Shown here piece after piece: positions 39,981-42,839 of a DNA stretch of 42,839 nt (its first letter is position 1; the number at the start of each line of letters is the position of its first letter). The notes under the pieces were generated by a model. It was not told the origin of the DNA. It saw only the letters and a list, made by a program, of their open reading frames with translations, and ran no database searches. Position numbers and translations under genes: made by a program. Source of the DNA: Nocardioides jensenii JCM 1364 = NBRC 14755 (GTDB lineage: Bacteria > Actinomycetota > Actinomycetes > Propionibacteriales > Nocardioidaceae); contig NZ_BCRJ01000056.1 in NCBI RefSeq assembly GCF_001552535.1, forward strand, positions 1 to 42,839. The letters are read 5' to 3'.

Positions 39981-41216
39981 TCACTGCTGGGCGGCGGCCA
40001 CTGATCGGCGGGTCACCACCAGGAGGCCGAGCGAGATCGCCTGCAGCACGGCGACGATCACGATCAGCAGCGTGAGGTGGTCGCGATAGAGACCACCGGC
40101 CAGCGCGCCACCCACGAGTGCGGCACCGCCCTGGAACGCGGCGAAGACGCCGTACGCCGTGGCGAGTGATCCCGAGGGGACAAGGTCGGCCACCAGTGCC
40201 TTGACCGTCGAGTCCTGGATGCCGGTGGCCAATCCCCACAACGCCACGCCGCCCAGCACCCAGCCGAGCTGTCCGGCCAGCGAGAGTGCCGGGACGAACG
40301 CGATCGTCACCGGCAGGACGTAGAGCACCTTGGCGTGCCAGCGGTCGTAGGCGAACCCGGTGCCCAGGGCGGCAACGGCCTCGATCGCCATCGCCATCGC
40401 GTAGATCACCGGGACGGCGGCCGCGCCGGCGAGCCCGGCATCGACCACGTGGAATGAGATCACCCCGAAGGTCATCAGGCCCAGGGTTCCGGCCGCGCAC
40501 GACGAGGCGAACACGTAGAAGGCCATCGGCAGCCTCGCGGGTTCACGAGGTTCGGGAACGACGTCGGGGACCTTGTCGTCCGCGAGCGTCGTACGCCGTC
40601 GCACCTGCGCCAGCAGGACCAAGGACAGGACACCGGGCACGGCGAGCACGGCGAACGCCAACCAGAGCCGCCCGGTGGCGGCGACCACGGCCGCGATCAG
40701 CAAGGGCCCGGCGAAGGCGCCCACCTGGTCGAGTGCCTTGTGTACGGCGAACCCACGGCCGCGGCCGACCGACTTCGAGACCTGGGCCAAGAGAGCCGAC
40801 TTCGACGGGCTGCGTACCGCCTTGCCCGTGCGTTCGAGCAGGATCAGCGTGGTGGCCACAGCCAACCCGGCGACGCCGAGAAAGGGCGTGATCGCCAGCA
40901 GGGGCACGCAGATCGCGGTCATCGCGTAGCCGACGAACGTCAGCCGCCAGTAGCGCCCGGTGCGATCGGCCATCCGGCCGGTCAACAGGCGCAGGGCCAG
41001 GGCGATCCCCTCGCCCGCGCCGGTGACGATGCCGACTGTCAGCGCCGAGGCGCCGAGGGAGCCGAGCAGCGGCCCGGCCATCGAGCGCATGCCCTCGTAG
41101 ACCATGTCGGCAGCGAGGCTGACGATGCCGAAGGCGAAGACGGATCGCCACGGGCTCCAGACCGGCCGGTTCGCTCGACCGGCCCGATCCTCGTGTTCAG
41201 CCGGACTCAGATCCAT
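39981..41216 (-). CDS. Major facilitator superfamily transporter
   Basis: This 411-residue protein has twelve predicted membrane helices. The first helix region reads VFAFGIVSLAADMVYEGMRSMAGPLL, followed by the loop GRMADRTGRYWRLTFVGYAM, and LLERTGKAVRSPSKSALLAQ between helices 4 and 5. These resemble the MFS drug-efflux-like group that shares DMxYEGxRS near the start. The substrate is unknown. The ATG at 41216 lies within the 3' end of the mannosyltransferase gene (10-base overlap), so the two genes form an operon. Confidence 0.82.
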   Translation of the reverse strand: MDLSPAEHEDRAGRANRPVWSPWRSVFAFGIVSLAADMVYEGMRSMAGPLLGSLGASALTVGIVTGAGEGIALALRLLTGRMADRTGRYWRLTFVGYAMTAICVPLLAITPFLGVAGLAVATTLILLERTGKAVRSPSKSALLAQVSKSVGRGRGFAVHKALDQVGAFAGPLLIAAVVAATGRLWLAFAVLAVPGVLSLVLLAQVRRRTTLADDKVPDVVPEPREPARLPMAFYVFASSCAAGTLGLMTFGVISFHVVDAGLAGAAAVPVIYAMAMAIEAVAALGTGFAYDRWHAKVLYVLPVTIAFVPALSLAGQLGWVLGGVALWGLATGIQDSTVKALVADLVPSGSLATAYGVFAAFQGGAALVGGALAGGLYRDHLTLLIVIVAVLQAISLGLLVVTRRSVAAAQQ

Positions 41217-42823
41217 CGGGAGAACCACATCCGGTCCAGCCACTCCGAGCGGGTGAGCAGCTCATTGGTCCAGATCGGCCAGAACCACGCGAAGTTCAGC
41301 ACCACCAGGATGAAGAACGAGCCGGTGATGATCGTGCCGACGGTGCGTCGTCTGGACGGCCCGGGATCTCGCCCGAGGATCTCGCCCATGGCCAGGGTCA
41401 GCGCCACGATCGTGAACGGCAGGATCGCCGAGGCATAGAAGGAGAAGATCGGCCGGTCGTCGTTGAGCTCCCACGGCAGCCACATCGTCAGGGCCCCGAC
41501 GACGGCGAAGCCGTAACGCCAGTCGCGCTTGCCGACCCAGGCGACGGCTGCCCAGATCAACGCCAGTGCGCCACCCCACCACAGCAGGGGCGTGCCCAGC
41601 AGCACGACCTCGCGCAGGCAGGTGCTGCCTTCGGCGGCCTGGCATCCCTGGCTCCCGGGCTGGATGTCGTTCTCGACGTTGACCCCGACCGCCCGGTTGA
41701 GCAGCAGCCAGCCGCGCGGGTCGGACTGGTACTTGTGGGTGCTGCAATTGAGGAAGTGGGTGTGGAAGATGTAGACGTCGTGGTGGTACGACGCCAATGA
41801 GCGCAGCGACTGGGTCACTTCGCCGAACCCCGAGGCGTCCTTCTCCTTCGCGGTCGGCCACTGGACGTCGGGGTCCCGCTTCTCCTTGCAGTCCTCGTCC
41901 ATCGACACGAACTGGGCGTACTGGGTCTGGGAGAACTCCTTCTCGTACTCGTCGGCATGGATCAACCAGCCGGTCCACGAGGCGACGTACACGACGAACG
42001 CGACCAGCACGAGGTGGACGAAGGCCGGCACCCCGTCGACCAGCGCCGACTTCAGTGCCGCGCGTCGTACGCCGAGAGCACGGCGACCGCCGGCATCCCA
42101 CAACCAGATCAGCACGCCGAACGCGGCCAAGGGGTAGAGCGCGCTCCACTTGGTGCCGATGGCGAGGCCGAAGCAGATGCCCGCGACCAGGCGCCAGGGG
42201 CGGAACCACAGTCCCTTCAGTGGGCCCCAACTGCCGCCCGGGAGCCGGGCCATCCGTTCCCGAGTCCAGTCGCGGTCCACCACGAGTGCGGTCACCGCGC
42301 AGAGGATCCAGAACGCCAGGAAGATGTCGAGCAGCGCCAGTCGGGAGAGCACCAGGTGCATCCCGTCGAAGCACAGCAGCAGCCCGGCGATGCATCCCAG
42401 CAACGTCGAGCCGGTGAGGCGTCGTACCAACCGGCACATGACCAGGATCATCAGTGAGCCGACGACAGCGGCCGAGACGCGCCACCCGAACGGGTCCATC
42501 CCGAAGGCCTTCTCGCCCACGGCGATCATCCACTTGCCGACCTCGGGGTGCACGATCATCGACGGCGCCGGGGCGTCCCACGCACCGCGGGTCTGGCCGT
42601 TGAGGATCAGCTTGTCAGCATCCTCGACGTACTTCTGGACGTAGCCGTGGTTGAGCATCGACCAGGCGTCCTTGGCGTAGTACGTCTCGTCGAACTCGAA
42701 CTCCTTGGGGGTGCCGAGCTTCCACAGGCGTAGGAACAGCGCGAGGGCGGTCACCGCGATCGCCGCGATCCAGCCGATCAGCGGATCCTCGAGCCGGGCC
42801 AGCGGCCGCCACCGCTCCTTCAC
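41207..42823 (-). CDS. pmt: Dolichyl-phosphate-mannose--protein mannosyltransferase (Pmt, GT39); 5' end uncertain
   Basis: This protein of at least 538 residues transfers mannose from polyprenyl-phosphate-mannose to Ser/Thr of exported proteins. It has about ten membrane helices. The first extracytoplasmic loop carries the acidic FDETYYAKDAWSM (about 44-56) that holds the catalytic Asp-Glu, followed by HPEVGKWMIAVGEKAFG and SRLALLDIFLAFWI. The region HDVYIFHTHFLNCSTHKYQS and the YDRPIFSFYAS-like segment near the C-terminus are typical. The GTG at 42823 is 16 bases from the window edge and the frame stays open, so the true start may lie outside. Confidence 0.88.
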   Translation of the reverse strand: MKERWRPLARLEDPLIGWIAAIAVTALALFLRLWKLGTPKEFEFDETYYAKDAWSMLNHGYVQKYVEDADKLILNGQTRGAWDAPAPSMIVHPEVGKWMIAVGEKAFGMDPFGWRVSAAVVGSLMILVMCRLVRRLTGSTLLGCIAGLLLCFDGMHLVLSRLALLDIFLAFWILCAVTALVVDRDWTRERMARLPGGSWGPLKGLWFRPWRLVAGICFGLAIGTKWSALYPLAAFGVLIWLWDAGGRRALGVRRAALKSALVDGVPAFVHLVLVAFVVYVASWTGWLIHADEYEKEFSQTQYAQFVSMDEDCKEKRDPDVQWPTAKEKDASGFGEVTQSLRSLASYHHDVYIFHTHFLNCSTHKYQSDPRGWLLLNRAVGVNVENDIQPGSQGCQAAEGSTCLREVVLLGTPLLWWGGALALIWAAVAWVGKRDWRYGFAVVGALTMWLPWELNDDRPIFSFYASAILPFTIVALTLAMGEILGRDPGPSRRRTVGTIITGSFFILVVLNFAWFWPIWTNELLTRSEWLDRMWFSRWI

Positions 42824-42839
42824 CCGCGGCAGCGGCTCC

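Overview
The window is high-GC DNA with dense GTG and TTG starts and many 1-14 base overlaps between adjacent genes. The gene content (IdeR/DtxR regulator, LytR-CpsA-Psr protein, Pmt mannosyltransferase, SepX/GlpR-type division protein) points to an actinobacterium, most likely of the Nocardioides/Nocardioidaceae type. It reads as mostly chromosomal core with a few accessory insertions. No integrase, transposase, CRISPR array or rRNA was seen.

Layout. 1-4421: a possible divergent gene start, a TetR operator, a TetR repressor and a two-subunit ABC exporter. 4422-4737: a gene-free convergent gap with two large predicted RNA/DNA folds. 4738-7091 (minus): a hotdog-fold protein overlapping a GH13 alpha-glucosidase. 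7229-9034: an IdeR/DtxR regulator converging on a DUF2277-Sir2 pair. 9084-12712: a saccharopine-dehydrogenase-like reductase, a lipoprotein with a perfect terminator, and an aromatic-acid MFS importer. 12773-14419: tRNA-Arg(CCT), an LCP-family cell-wall ligase and a small charged protein. 14494-15597 (minus): MscL and a SAF/CpaB-like membrane protein.

15735-24488 is the most informative block. It contains a zinc-ribbon/Ser-Gly-tail protein (Ruc/FmdB type), a penicillin acylase, 5-formyl-THF cyclo-ligase, a UGP2-type UDP-glucose pyrophosphorylase, a MoeA/gephyrin-like protein, MoaC, MogA/MoaB, a RimJ-like acetyltransferase and SepX/GlpR. Without the penicillin acylase and the two moa genes, this order matches M. 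tuberculosis Rv0991c-Rv0992c-galU-moeA1-rimJ-Rv0996, the locus tied to the Glp (gephyrin-like)-GlpR/SepX cell-division pair. Here the division pair is interleaved with molybdenum-cofactor genes, and the usual GalU is replaced by an unrelated UGPase family.

24588-26023 is a small accessory patch after tRNA-Ala(CGC): a frameshifted DUF2945 gene, a DUF488 gene and an alkyltransferase-like DNA-repair protein. 26283-31196 (minus) is a LysR regulator followed by aceE-aceF, a pyruvate dehydrogenase pair that resembles the proteobacterial type. 31229-33951 (minus) holds a fatty-acid desaturase and release factor 3. 34238-39401 (plus) holds an SNF2-family helicase with a structured leader, a small membrane protein, and a 3-phosphoglycerate-dehydrogenase-like/DUF1015 pair. 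39409-42839 (minus) holds a small membrane protein, an MFS exporter and a protein O-mannosyltransferase that runs to the window edge.

All functions come from motif recognition by eye. No database search or folding program was run.
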